From Shewanella amazonensis SB2B (lineage in GTDB: Bacteria; Pseudomonadota; Gammaproteobacteria; Enterobacterales; Shewanellaceae): a DNA stretch of 64,000 nt. The translations under genes and the position numbers were made by a program. Location of the stretch: the NCBI RefSeq assembly GCF_000015245.1, contig NC_008700.1, positions 1,928,001 through 1,992,000 on the forward strand, given 5' to 3'. Below the pieces are notes generated by a model. It was not told where the DNA came from and made no database searches. It saw nothing but the letters and a program-made list of their open reading frames with translations. Within the stretch, counting starts at the first letter, position 1; each line of letters opens with the position of its first letter. Shown piece by piece: positions 9,050 to 18,800 of this stretch.

Positions 9050-10060
9050 ATGTTGCTGCGAGTCTTGTTGCCACTCTCTTTACTCTCCCTTGCCGCGATG
9101 TCTGCCCAGGCGGCAGATAGTCCGGGGCACCAGCTTCAACCCAATGCGATCAAGAGTCTGTTACTGGACGTTGTGAATGCGGGTGAATATTTGGTTGCTG
9201 TGGGTGAGCGAGGCCATGTTCTGCTGGGTAACGGCAGTTGGCAACAGGTTGAAACACCGACGGATGCGCAGCTCACCAAGGTTTTTTTCCTCAACAATCA
9301 GTTGGGATGGGCAGTAGGGCACGACGCCACTATTATTCATACCCAGGATGGCGGAAAGACCTGGAACAAACAATTCTCCGCCCCCGAGCGTGAACGCCCC
9401 TTTATGGATGTGTTGTTCGTGGATGACAAGCGCGGCTTCGCGGTAGGCGCCTATGGTCTTTTCTTTACTACCTTTGATGGTGGTAAACAGTGGCAGGAGG
9501 TTTTTCATCAGGAGCTACTGTTTGAAGAAGATCTGGCTTATTTGAACGAGCTTAAAGACACAGATCCCGAGGCCTATGCCATTGAACGGGCTTCTCTGCT
9601 GCCTCATTTTAACCGTTTGCTGCGTCTCAACGATGGTCGCTTGCTGATGGTGGGAGAGCTGGGGTTGGTGGCTGTATCAGACAACAACGGTGACAGCTTT
9701 ACCCGCTTGCCATTTGATTATGAAGGCTCGATGTTCTCTGCCATTCAGCAGGGTGACAGTGTGTATGTGATGGGCCTCAGAGGCCATGTGTTTGAGGCCG
9801 GATTAGCCCTGGATGACTGGCAGCAACTCGATTTACCCGTCGAGTCCAGTATCAATGGCGCCCTTGCAGATGATAAAGGCACTATTTACTTTGTGGGTAA
9901 CGCCGGTGTCATACTCAGTAAACCGGATGGTGAAGAGGTGTCTCTAGTGGCGCGCCGCCAGGGAGAAAACCTCGTTGCAGCGGCCAAAGACAGCCGCGGT
10001 AAAGTGTGGCTTGTGGGGGCCAAGGGCGTATTTGCGCTCGAGGATGCCCAGAAACATTAA
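9050..10060 (+). CDS. YCF48-like beta-propeller periplasmic protein
   Basis: A 336-residue exported protein with a signal peptide at 1-21 (ends AQA). It carries propeller-blade signatures of the YCF48/BNR type, for example LGWAVGHDATIIHTQDGGKTW (split over about 84-104) and RGFAVGAYGLFFTTFDGGKQW (about 126-146). In cyanobacteria and plastids YCF48 assists photosystem II assembly; in nonphototrophs such as this one the homologues sit beside RND transporters, so a role as an assembly factor or periplasmic partner of the transporter is inferred. The start ATG at 9050 is preceded by AGGA with acceptable spacing. It is 37 nt upstream of the RND gene. Confidence 0.85.
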   Translation: MLLRVLLPLSLLSLAAMSAQAADSPGHQLQPNAIKSLLLDVVNAGEYLVAVGERGHVLLGNGSWQQVETPTDAQLTKVFFLNNQLGWAVGHDATIIHTQDGGKTWNKQFSAPERERPFMDVLFVDDKRGFAVGAYGLFFTTFDGGKQWQEVFHQELLFEEDLAYLNELKDTDPEAYAIERASLLPHFNRLLRLNDGRLLMVGELGLVAVSDNNGDSFTRLPFDYEGSMFSAIQQGDSVYVMGLRGHVFEAGLALDDWQQLDLPVESSINGALADDKGTIYFVGNAGVILSKPDGEEVSLVARRQGENLVAAAKDSRGKVWLVGAKGVFALEDAQKH

Positions 10061-10097
10061 TCAATGCGTCTATAACGATAACAACAGGACCTAAGTG

Positions 10098-12404
10098 ATG
10101 TTGGAAAGACTGGTCAATGGGTTTGAAAGTTTTCTCTTTCGCCATCGTGGTTGGGTAATCAGTATCTTTGTATTACTGACCGCCTTTTTAGGCTATCAGG
10201 CAAGCCAGCTGAAGATGGATGCGGCATTTGTCAAAAACATTCCCCTCAACCACAGCTACATGCAAACCTATCTCAAGCACCAAAAGGATTTTGGCGGTGC
10301 CAACTCGATTATGGTGGCCGTTGAGGATACCAGCGGGAATATCTTCAATCCGGTCTTTTTTGATGCACTGAAAAATGTGCACGACCAGCTGTTTTTTATC
10401 CCGGGTATCGAACGCTCTCAGGTGAAATCCCTGTTTTCTCCGTCGACCCGTTTTACTGAAGTAGTGGAAGATGGTTTTGCCGGTGGTCCGGTGATCCCGG
10501 CGGATTATGTTAACGACGACATTGGTCTGGCGGTGGTACGCGATAACATCGAAAAGGCGGGTATTGTTGGCCGTCTTATCGCCGAGGATTACAGCGCCGC
10601 CATGGTCTCAGCCCAGTTGATGGACTTTGACCCGCAAACCGGTGAGCCGCTGGATACCATCGCCCTTGCTGCCAAGCTGGAAAACGAACTGCGTGGTAAA
10701 TATGAAACCGACACCATCAAGGTTCACATTATCGGTTTTGCCAAAATGGCCGGTGATGTGGCCGACGGTGCCAAGGGTGTACTGCTGTTCTTTTTGATAG
10801 CCATCGCCATTACGGCGGTCATGGTGTTCCTTTTCAGTCGTTCACTGGTGCTGACGCTGCTGCCCTTAAGTTGCAGTCTGATAGCCGTGGTGTGGCAGCT
10901 GGGTCTATTGACTGTAGTGGGCTTTGGGCTTGATCCCATGTCGATTCTGGTGCCGTTTTTGGTGTTTGCCATCGGTGTCAGCCACGGAGTACAAATCATT
11001 AACGCTGTGCGTCAGCGGGTGCTCGATGGTCAGCAAACCAAGGCCGCTGCGGCATCGGCATTCCGAAGCCTGCTGGTACCCGGTGGTGTGGCGCTGCTCT
11101 CCGACACGGTCGGCTTTATCACCCTGCTTGCCATCGATATCGGTATTATCCGGGAGCTGGCCATCTCGGCATCGCTCGGTGTTGCCGTGATCATTTTCAC
11201 TAACCTGATTTTATTGCCAATTGTCATTTCCTTCTTTGAAATCAAAACGAAAGAAGGCAATGGCAGGGCGGAGCGCAGCAAGGCTTTCTGGCAGCCATTC
11301 TCGCGTTTTGCCGACATCCGCGTTGCCGCAGTCGTTTTGCTGGCCACTGCTGGCGTTTATGCACTGGGGCTGAAAGGTGCCAGTGAAATGAAAATAGGTG
11401 ACTTGCAGGGCGGTGCGCCAGCGCTTCACGCCGATAGCCGCTACAACCAGGATACCTTTTTCATTACTGATCATTTCAGTATTACCACCGACGTGATGAC
11501 CATCATCACCGAGGCCTATCCCGAGGCCTGTACCTACCACGATGCTCTGGAGCGCATCGGCGAGTTCGAGTGGCAGGTGGGCAATACGCCTGGGGTAGAG
11601 TCCACAGCCAGCCTTGCCTCCATTGCCCGCAAAGTGAATGCCGGTTTCAACGAAGGTAACCCCAAGTGGGAAGTGTTGCCCCGTAACACCTCAAGCCTGG
11701 TGCAAGCGGTGGGGCAAATCCCTACCACATCAGGTTTGTTGAATGGTGACTGCTCAGTGATGCCCGTGTATCTGTTCCTTAAAGATCACAAAGCCGAAAC
11801 CATCGAAGCCGTTGTCGCCAAGGTAAAAGCCGTTTCGGCCGAACTGAACACCGATAAAATCCAGTTCAAGTTGGCATCCGGCCCGGTCGGGGTGATGGCC
11901 GCCACCAATGAGGCGGTCGCCGAGGCGCAAACGCCCATGATGCTCTATGTCTACGGCGCCGTGTTTGTGTTGTGTCTGGTGAGTTTCCGCTCGTTGAGGG
12001 CAACTATCGCGGTGATTTTGCCACTGTACGTGGTCTCAACGCTGGCGCAGGCACTGATGACAAAGCTGGAGATAGGTCTGGCAGTCAGCACCCTGCCTGT
12101 GATTGCGCTCGGTGTGGGTATAGGTGTGGATTATGGTATTTATATTCTGTCAACCATGGCGGTGAAACTGCGTGATGGCATGGCAGTACAGCAGGCATAC
12201 CTGGAGGCATTACAGGAGCGGGGCAGTGCGGTCATCTTTACCGGGCTGACCCTGGCGATTGGGGTGAGTACCTGGTTTTTCTCGGCACTTAAGTTCCAGA
12301 TGGACATGGGAATTTTGCTGACCTTTATGTTCCTGGTAAATATGCTTGGCGCCATAATTATTTTACCGGCGCTGACGGCTGTGTTCTGGCCCAATCGTCG
12401 ATGA
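10098..12404 (+). CDS. RND superfamily transporter (MMPL type)
   Basis: A 768-residue inner-membrane transporter. One membrane segment is near residues 17-36, followed by a large periplasmic loop, a block of five segments around 225-380, another near 410, a second periplasmic loop, and a last block around 615-765. The GxDY element (GVDYGIYI, in the C-terminal half) is typical of proton-driven RND proteins of the MMPL/HpnN type. Substrate is unknown; relatives export lipids and hydrophobic compounds. A GTG at 10095 is directly before the ATG at 10098; AGGA at 10086-10089 favours the ATG. Fourth gene of the DUF1302 cassette, ending at a terminator. Confidence 0.9.
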   Translation: MLERLVNGFESFLFRHRGWVISIFVLLTAFLGYQASQLKMDAAFVKNIPLNHSYMQTYLKHQKDFGGANSIMVAVEDTSGNIFNPVFFDALKNVHDQLFFIPGIERSQVKSLFSPSTRFTEVVEDGFAGGPVIPADYVNDDIGLAVVRDNIEKAGIVGRLIAEDYSAAMVSAQLMDFDPQTGEPLDTIALAAKLENELRGKYETDTIKVHIIGFAKMAGDVADGAKGVLLFFLIAIAITAVMVFLFSRSLVLTLLPLSCSLIAVVWQLGLLTVVGFGLDPMSILVPFLVFAIGVSHGVQIINAVRQRVLDGQQTKAAAASAFRSLLVPGGVALLSDTVGFITLLAIDIGIIRELAISASLGVAVIIFTNLILLPIVISFFEIKTKEGNGRAERSKAFWQPFSRFADIRVAAVVLLATAGVYALGLKGASEMKIGDLQGGAPALHADSRYNQDTFFITDHFSITTDVMTIITEAYPEACTYHDALERIGEFEWQVGNTPGVESTASLASIARKVNAGFNEGNPKWEVLPRNTSSLVQAVGQIPTTSGLLNGDCSVMPVYLFLKDHKAETIEAVVAKVKAVSAELNTDKIQFKLASGPVGVMAATNEAVAEAQTPMMLYVYGAVFVLCLVSFRSLRATIAVILPLYVVSTLAQALMTKLEIGLAVSTLPVIALGVGIGVDYGIYILSTMAVKLRDGMAVQQAYLEALQERGSAVIFTGLTLAIGVSTWFFSALKFQMDMGILLTFMFLVNMLGAIIILPALTAVFWPNRR

Positions 12405-12414
12405 ACATTGAATT

Positions 12415-12441
12415 CGGGGAGCCTGGCTCCCCGATTGTTTT
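12415..12441 (+). terminator. Terminator after the RND transporter gene
   Basis: The inverted repeat CGGGGAGCC tg GGCTCCCCG-like stem (12415-12433) is followed by ATTGTTTT, eleven bases after the stop codon. It closes the DUF1302-DUF1329-YCF48-RND transcription unit. Confidence 0.8.
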
Positions 12442-12586
12442 AAACACTGAATTGCATACTTACTCTGGTTATCTGAATCCTTGTTCTTAACATTCCGTTA
12501 AAGTCCCGCCGTTACTGGATTTCCACAGGATCTACCACTAAAATTTTCCTCGAAAATCGCCCGCTTTAGTAATAAACTGCGCGCCA

Positions 12587-12598
12587 TGACCTTGGTCA
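12587..12598. promoter_or_regulatory. Inverted repeat upstream of the NAD-GDH gene (possible operator)
   Basis: TGACC-TT-GGTCA is a perfect five-base dyad 83 bases before the glutamate dehydrogenase start. Its symmetry and position fit a dimeric regulator site, but I cannot name the regulator and no clear sigma-70 promoter is aligned with it. Confidence 0.35.
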
Positions 12599-12680
12599 CA
12601 AAATTCCGCCCGGGGTCATACGTCGGAAGCATCCATAAAATGAATAAAGCGCTGCCATAGACGCTTAAGGAAACAGCAAC

Positions 12681-15600
12681 ATGGCCTTGAAAGATGCAAT
12701 GCCTTCAGTACTGCTCGAAAACGTAGTCAGTTTGATCCATTCCAAAGTCCCCAATTCACAAGCAAAGCAAGTTGAACAGTTCGCCACCTGCCTCTACGCC
12801 CATATGTCGAAGGACGATCTGCAGGCCCGCACCGACAGTGACCTCTACGGTGCCGTATTAAGCCTCTGGAACGCCCTTGGCAAGACCCCGGTTGGTGATA
12901 CCCACGTTCGCGTATTCAACCCAACCCAGTCCAAACACGGTTGGCAGTCTTCTCACACCATCATCGAAGTGATCCAGCCCGATATGCCATTTTTGACCGA
13001 TTCCCTCGGTATGGCGTTGAACCGTTTGGGGGTGACCACTCATATGATGCTGCATACGCCGCTGGCCATTGGCCGCAGCGATAAGGGCATCGACAGTGTG
13101 GGGTTTGTGAAAGATAGCCCTGAGAGTGACGACAAGGTTGCGATATTCCTGATTGAAATTGACCGTCAGAGCTCTGAAGCCGACTTGAAAAACCTGCTGG
13201 GCGAAGTTCAGTCGGTATTGACAGATGTACACGCCGCAGTGAAAGATTGGCAGGCCATGTCAGACAAGCTGACCGCCACCATCACCGAGCTGCCAAAGCA
13301 ACCTTTCCCCGGTACCAAGGAAGAGCTGGACGAAGCAGTTGCCTTCCTGACTTACCTGAATAACCACCATTTCACTCTGCTGGGTTACCGTCAGTACGAT
13401 CTCAAGCGAGTGGAAGGTGACATGGAGCTGGTGCCAAACCTGGAGTCCGGTCTGGGTCTGATGAACAAGCCCGGTAAGCACAAGCCCGATGCGCTGATGC
13501 TGTCGACTCTGTCGAACTCTGCCCGCAAAGAAGCCTTGGATCATTCCCTGCTTATCCTCACCAAGAGCAGCACCAAGAGCCGTGTACACCGTCCAGCCTA
13601 TGTGGATTACATCGGTATCAAGCGTTTCGACAAGAAAGGCAATGTGGTTGGTGAAGACAGATTCATCGGTTTGTACGCATCGAACCTCTATAACCGCAGC
13701 CCCCGTGAAATCCCACTTCTGGCCCAAAAGGTACAGCGCGTGCTGGATAACTCGGGTCTGGTGCCTCGCTCACACGATTACAAGGCGCTGGTCAATATTC
13801 TCGAAAACCTGCCCCGTGATGAGATTATTCAAGCCAACGAACAGGAACTGTCTCAGGTTGCCCATGGTGTGCTTGAGATGCAGGACCGCGATAAGCTGAA
13901 GCTCTTTGTCCGCAAAGATGGTTTCGGCCGCTTCCTGTCTTGTCTGGTGTATGTATCCAAAGACAGATACAACACCAAGCTGCGTCAGGACACGCAGCGT
14001 ATTCTGGCACAACACTTCCAAAGTAAAGAAGAAGTGGAATTTACCACCTATTTCTCTGAGTCAACGCTCGCCAGAACCCACTACATAGTAAAAGTCGATA
14101 ACAATAATATGGATGTAGATGTGGCCGCCATTGAAAACAATCTGATTGAAGCCGCGCGCAGCTGGGAAGACAAGCTGTATAACTCACTGAACCATGCCAT
14201 GGGTGAAGAGCAGGGCAACCGTCTGTCCAAGCGTTACCTGACAGCCTTCTCACGCTCATATAAAGAAGACGTGCTGCCAAACGCCGCCGTGGTGGATATC
14301 CAGCAGCTCGAAGCCCTGGATGAAGAGCACAAGCTTGGCATGCTGTTCTATCAACCACAGGAAGCTGCGCTCAACAGCAATAAGGTGCGCCTGAAGCTGT
14401 TCCATAAGGATGAGCCCATCCACTTGTCTGATGTGCTGCCAATGTTGGAAAACTTCGGCCTGCGCGTGATTAACGAACGCCCATACGAAGTGAAGACCCC
14501 GGACGGTGCCACTTTCTGGATCCTCGACTTCCTGATGATGGTCACCGGCGGCAACACCGAAAACCTCGCCGACAGCCAGGACAGATTCCAGACGGCACTG
14601 TCTCAGGTGTGGAACAAGAAGCTGGAAGACGATGGCTTTAACCGCCTGGTGCTGTCCACCGGTCTGGCTGGCCGCGAAGTGTCTATCCTGCGTGCCTATG
14701 CCAAGTACATGCGTCAGATTGACGCCACCTTCAGCCAGGCCTATATCGAGCAAACCTTTGCCCGTTATCCAGAGATAGCCGATTTGCTGGTGAAGATGTT
14801 CATCCGCAAGTTCAATCCAAAACTCAAGACCCGCACTCTGACCAAGTTCAAGGAACAACTGAACCTGCGTCTGGAAGATGTGGCGAGCCTGGATGATGAC
14901 CGTATTATCCGCCGTTATCTGGATCTGATTAACGCCACAGTGCGTACCAACTTCTATCAGACCAAGGCTGATGGTGAGAATAAGGACTATGTGTCCTTCA
15001 AGTTCATCCCCAAGATGATCCCAGAGATGCCAAAGCCGCTGCCAGCGTTTGAAATCTTTGTGTACAGCCCAAGGGTAGAAGGCGTGCACCTGCGTGGTGG
15101 TAAGGTTGCCCGTGGTGGTCTGCGTTGGTCAGATCGCCGTGAAGACTTCCGCACCGAAGTGCTGGGGCTGGTAAAAGCCCAAAACGTGAAAAACACGGTA
15201 ATCGTCCCTGTGGGTGCCAAGGGTGGTTTCGTTTGCAAACAGTCTCCCGTTGACGGCGGCCGTGAAGCCATTTTCACCGAAGGTCAGGAATGTTACCGCA
15301 TCTTTATCCGCGGTCTGCTGGATGTTACCGACAACATCATCAACGGTGAAATTGTTCCGCCTGTGGATGTAGTGCGTCACGATGAAGACGATGCCTACCT
15401 GGTAGTGGCTGCCGACAAAGGCACAGCCACCTTCTCTGACATCGCCAACGCCATCTCCATCGAGTACAACCACTGGCTGGGTGATGCGTTCGCATCAGGC
15501 GGTTCAAACGGTTACGACCACAAGAAGATGGGTATCACCGCCAAGGGTGGCTGGGAATCTGTTAAGCGTCACTTCCGTGAAATCGGCATTGACTGCCAGA

Positions 15601-17522
15601 CCACGGACTTTACCTGTTTGGGTATCGGTGACATGGCCGGTGACGTATTCGGTAACGGCATGCTGTTGTCGGAGCACACCTGTCTGGTGGCCGCATTCAA
15701 CCACATGCACATCTTTATCGACCCGACTCCGGATGCCGCTGCCTCATTCAAAGAGCGTGAGCGCCTGTTCAACCTGCCACGTTCCAGCTGGGATGACTAC
15801 AACCGTGAGCTGATCTCCAAGGGCGGCGGTATCTTCCTGCGCAGCGCCAAGTCCATCACCCTGAGCCCAGAGATGAAGCAGATGCTGGGCACAGACAAGG
15901 CCTCCATGAACCCAACTGAGCTGCTTAAAGAGCTGCTGAAGATGGAAGTGGACCTGATTTGGAACGGCGGTATCGGTACTTACGTTAAGTCTTCCCGCGA
16001 GACCAATGCTGAAGTGGGCGATCGTGCCAACGACGGTCTGCGTGTAAACGGTCGTGATGTACGCGCCAAAATCATCGGTGAAGGCGGTAACCTGGGTTGT
16101 ACCCAGCTTGGTCGAATCGAATACGCCATGAACGGTGGCCGCATGAACACTGACTTCGTGGATAACGTGGGTGGCGTGGACTGTTCTGACAACGAAGTCA
16201 ACATCAAGATTTTGCTCAATGCCATGGTGGCGGAAGGCGAGATGACCCTCAAGCAGCGTAACCGCTTGCTGGAGGAAATGACCGACGAAGTGAGCGAAAT
16301 CGTTCTGCAGGACTGTAAAGACCAAACCCGTACCATCTCTGTCACTCAGGTACGTGGCGCCGAGCAGCTCAAAGAGCAAATTCGTTTCATCCATTATCTT
16401 GAGAAAGAAGGCAAGCTCGATCGCGCGTTGGAATTCCTGCCAACCGACGATGAACTGGCTGAGCGTTTGGCAGCGGGCAAGCCACTGACCCGTCCAGAGC
16501 TGTCAGTGCTGGTTGCATATGCCAAGATGGTGCTCAAGGAGCAGCTGCTTAAACCGGAAATCACCGAAGACAGCTTCCTGTCCAAACTGCTGGTGAGCTA
16601 CTTCCCGCAGAAACTGCAGGAGCTGTATGCAGACAAGATGAATACGCACCCACTGCGTGGTGAAATCATCGCGACGTCACTGGCCAATGAGCTGGTGAAT
16701 GACATGGGTCTTAACTTCGTGCAGCGTATGCAGGATGAGACTGGTGCCACAGTGGCCGAAGTTGCCATTTGCTACACTATGGCTCGCGAAGTCTTTGGTT
16801 TGGCAGAGCTTACCAAGGCCATTACGGCTCAAAACGTGGTAGTGCCTGCGGTAGTGCAAATGGAAATGCTGCATCAGCTGCGTCGTAATGTGCGCCGTGC
16901 CTGTCGTTGGTTCCTGCGTCATCGCAACCGCACAGTGGGCATCGAGCAAACCGTTGCCTTCTACAAGCCGGTATTCGAAGAACTCAAGGCCAACGTGAAC
17001 AAGTACATGGTTGCCGAAGAGGTTGACGCCATCACTGCTGAAATCCATGCCCTTGAAAAAGAGCAGGTGTCCAGCGACGTGGCCAACGTCATTGCCAACA
17101 TGAGCACGCTGTTCTCGGCACTGGACATTGCCCAGATTGCCCAGAACGAGAATAAGCCGGTAGCGCTTGTGGCAGAGACCTACTTCAAGTTGGGTGCCAA
17201 GGTAGAACTGCACTGGTTCCTCGAGCAGATCAGCGCCCAGCCGGTGGCCAACCACTGGCAGGCTCTGGCCCGGGCCGCCTTCCGTGAAGAACTGGATTGG
17301 CAGCAACGTGCTCTGAGCTCTGCAGTGCTGCGCACCTGTACTGACACTTGCAGCGCCGATGCCATTATTGAAGGCTGGATTGAAGCTAACCGAGTACTGC
17401 TGGAGCGCTGGTTCCACATGCTTGCGGACTTCAAGACAACGCAAAGCCATGAATTTGCCAAGTTCTCGGTGGCACTGCGTGAGCTGAACCTGTTGATCCT
17501 CCATTGCGAAGGTCACAGCTAA
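12681..17522 (+). CDS. gdhB: NAD-specific glutamate dehydrogenase, 180-kDa class
   Basis: A 1613-residue enzyme converting glutamate to 2-oxoglutarate and ammonium with NAD, a catabolic step feeding the TCA cycle. The size is diagnostic of the GDH-180 class known from Streptomyces and Pseudomonas. The N-terminal third is regulatory and ACT-like. The catalytic core spans about 790-1230 and shows GGLRWSDRREDFRTE, the substrate-lysine region VPVGAKGGFV, and the conserved GIGDMAGDVFGNG and GEGGNLGCTQLGR strings. It is a single-gene unit with an AAGGAAA ribosome site and its own terminator. It would work with the ast operon at 62-64 kb, which delivers glutamate from arginine. Confidence 0.95.
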   Translation: MALKDAMPSVLLENVVSLIHSKVPNSQAKQVEQFATCLYAHMSKDDLQARTDSDLYGAVLSLWNALGKTPVGDTHVRVFNPTQSKHGWQSSHTIIEVIQPDMPFLTDSLGMALNRLGVTTHMMLHTPLAIGRSDKGIDSVGFVKDSPESDDKVAIFLIEIDRQSSEADLKNLLGEVQSVLTDVHAAVKDWQAMSDKLTATITELPKQPFPGTKEELDEAVAFLTYLNNHHFTLLGYRQYDLKRVEGDMELVPNLESGLGLMNKPGKHKPDALMLSTLSNSARKEALDHSLLILTKSSTKSRVHRPAYVDYIGIKRFDKKGNVVGEDRFIGLYASNLYNRSPREIPLLAQKVQRVLDNSGLVPRSHDYKALVNILENLPRDEIIQANEQELSQVAHGVLEMQDRDKLKLFVRKDGFGRFLSCLVYVSKDRYNTKLRQDTQRILAQHFQSKEEVEFTTYFSESTLARTHYIVKVDNNNMDVDVAAIENNLIEAARSWEDKLYNSLNHAMGEEQGNRLSKRYLTAFSRSYKEDVLPNAAVVDIQQLEALDEEHKLGMLFYQPQEAALNSNKVRLKLFHKDEPIHLSDVLPMLENFGLRVINERPYEVKTPDGATFWILDFLMMVTGGNTENLADSQDRFQTALSQVWNKKLEDDGFNRLVLSTGLAGREVSILRAYAKYMRQIDATFSQAYIEQTFARYPEIADLLVKMFIRKFNPKLKTRTLTKFKEQLNLRLEDVASLDDDRIIRRYLDLINATVRTNFYQTKADGENKDYVSFKFIPKMIPEMPKPLPAFEIFVYSPRVEGVHLRGGKVARGGLRWSDRREDFRTEVLGLVKAQNVKNTVIVPVGAKGGFVCKQSPVDGGREAIFTEGQECYRIFIRGLLDVTDNIINGEIVPPVDVVRHDEDDAYLVVAADKGTATFSDIANAISIEYNHWLGDAFASGGSNGYDHKKMGITAKGGWESVKRHFREIGIDCQTTDFTCLGIGDMAGDVFGNGMLLSEHTCLVAAFNHMHIFIDPTPDAAASFKERERLFNLPRSSWDDYNRELISKGGGIFLRSAKSITLSPEMKQMLGTDKASMNPTELLKELLKMEVDLIWNGGIGTYVKSSRETNAEVGDRANDGLRVNGRDVRAKIIGEGGNLGCTQLGRIEYAMNGGRMNTDFVDNVGGVDCSDNEVNIKILLNAMVAEGEMTLKQRNRLLEEMTDEVSEIVLQDCKDQTRTISVTQVRGAEQLKEQIRFIHYLEKEGKLDRALEFLPTDDELAERLAAGKPLTRPELSVLVAYAKMVLKEQLLKPEITEDSFLSKLLVSYFPQKLQELYADKMNTHPLRGEIIATSLANELVNDMGLNFVQRMQDETGATVAEVAICYTMAREVFGLAELTKAITAQNVVVPAVVQMEMLHQLRRNVRRACRWFLRHRNRTVGIEQTVAFYKPVFEELKANVNKYMVAEEVDAITAEIHALEKEQVSSDVANVIANMSTLFSALDIAQIAQNENKPVALVAETYFKLGAKVELHWFLEQISAQPVANHWQALARAAFREELDWQQRALSSAVLRTCTDTCSADAIIEGWIEANRVLLERWFHMLADFKTTQSHEFAKFSVALRELNLLILHCEGHS

Positions 17523-17540
17523 ACGCTGAACGCCTCATCA

Positions 17541-17568
17541 AGCCCTGGCAAACGCCGGGGCTTTTTTT
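17541..17568 (+). terminator. Terminator after the glutamate dehydrogenase gene
   Basis: AGCCCTGGC aaa(c) GCCGGGGCT pairs over nine positions with one G-T wobble, followed by seven T residues, 18 nt after the stop. Confidence 0.88.
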
Positions 17569-17596
17569 GGCCAAAAACACGGTGCTGCTGTACACT
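17567..17596 (+). promoter_or_regulatory. Possible pyrD promoter
   Basis: TTGGCC (17567-17572) and TACACT (17591-17596) are separated by 18 bases, about 65 bases before the pyrD start. The -35 begins within the T tract of the preceding terminator. The leader that would follow contains a CCTGCAGG self-complementary stretch; a leader hairpin takes part in pyrimidine control of E. coli pyrD, but I cannot show that here. Confidence 0.35.
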
Positions 17597-17661
17597 GTGC
17601 GCCTTACCCTGCAGGCAGCCTGGCCTTAGAACAAACAAACATTAAAATCCAAGGAGATCCA

Positions 17662-18681
17662 ATGTTTTACAAAATCGCGCAGTCTATCATGTTCCAAATG
17701 GATCCTGAGCGAGCCCACAACCTGGCCATTGGCAGCCTCAAGCGAACCGCTAACACACCTATGACGGCGTTTTATGCTCAGTGCATTGCACCTAAACCTG
17801 TGACTTGCATGGGGATCATCTTTCCAAACCCTGTTGGGCTTGCCGCAGGTCTGGATAAAGACGGTGAGGCCATTGATGCCTTCCACGCCATGGGTTTTGG
17901 ACATGTGGAAGTAGGGACAGTGACACCGCGTCCACAGCCTGGCAACGATCTGCCGCGTTTGTTCCGGTTAAAGCCGGCCAAGGGCATCATCAACCGCATG
18001 GGTTTTAACAATAAGGGCGTGGATAATCTGGTCGCGAACCTTAAGGCAAAGAAAACCGATATTCTGGTCGGTGTGAATATTGGTAAAAACAAAGATACAC
18101 CGGTGGAAGAGGGTAAAAACGATTACCTCATCTGTATGGATAAGGTGTATCCCCATGCGGCCTATATTGCCGTGAATATTTCATCTCCCAACACGCCGGG
18201 TTTACGCACCCTGCAGTATGGCGATCTATTGGATGATCTCCTGTCGTCGCTTAAAGCCAAGCAAACTGAGCTGGCTGAGCAGCATGGCAAATATGTGCCC
18301 ATTGCACTTAAAATTGCACCGGATCTGACCGATGAAGAAATTGCCAGTATTGCGACATCCTTAATCAAAAACCAATTTGATGCGGCAATTGCCACCAATA
18401 CGACCTTGAGCCGTGATGGTGTTTCAGGATTGGCCAATGCAAATGAAACTGGTGGTCTATCAGGTAAGCCATTAACTGAATTATCGACCAAGGTGATCAA
18501 AAAATTGGCCGCCGAATTAAAAGGTGAGATCCCAATTATTGGTGTGGGTGGGATCAATTCATCTCAGGATGCACTGGCTAAATTTGATGCAGGTGCCACG
18601 CTTGTTCAAATATATTCAGGCTTTATCTATCAGGGTCCGAAATTAATAAAAGACATAGTGGCTTCTTATAGCGCAAAATAA
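17662..18681 (+). CDS. pyrD: Dihydroorotate dehydrogenase (quinone), class 2
   Basis: A 339-residue FMN flavoenzyme of pyrimidine synthesis, oxidising dihydroorotate to orotate and passing electrons to membrane quinone. The N-terminal amphipathic helices (MFYKIAQSIMFQMDPERAHN) are the class 2 membrane-association part. The catalytic loop has the class 2 serine in NISSPNTPGLR (about 172-182), and the FMN phosphate loops are IIGVGGINS and the following GATLVQIYSG. ATG 17662 follows AAGGAG. The last third of the gene is richer in A/T than the first two thirds. Next is zapC, the same neighbour as in E. coli. Confidence 0.96.
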   Translation: MFYKIAQSIMFQMDPERAHNLAIGSLKRTANTPMTAFYAQCIAPKPVTCMGIIFPNPVGLAAGLDKDGEAIDAFHAMGFGHVEVGTVTPRPQPGNDLPRLFRLKPAKGIINRMGFNNKGVDNLVANLKAKKTDILVGVNIGKNKDTPVEEGKNDYLICMDKVYPHAAYIAVNISSPNTPGLRTLQYGDLLDDLLSSLKAKQTELAEQHGKYVPIALKIAPDLTDEEIASIATSLIKNQFDAAIATNTTLSRDGVSGLANANETGGLSGKPLTELSTKVIKKLAAELKGEIPIIGVGGINSSQDALAKFDAGATLVQIYSGFIYQGPKLIKDIVASYSAK

Positions 18682-18688
18682 CAACAAA

Positions 18689-18714
18689 AGGATCGCGAAA
18701 GCGATCCTTTTTTC
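18689..18714 (+). terminator. Terminator after pyrD
   Basis: Perfect stem AGGATCGC gaaa GCGATCCT with a GAAA tetraloop, followed by a T-rich run (TTTTTCTTTT). Confidence 0.9.
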
Positions 18715-18800
18715 TTTTATTAGATCTGGTTTGATCGAAAATTGATCTGATTGATCTAACTAACGTGTTGTTAAGTAAGTCATATCAATAAAAAAAGATT

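Noticed and set aside
16677..17516. 279-codon minus-strand frame opposite the glutamate dehydrogenase gene
   Set aside because: Composition (His/Gln-rich) and complete overlap with a conserved enzyme show it is an antisense shadow, as do similar frames at 14256-15089 and 6502-7191.
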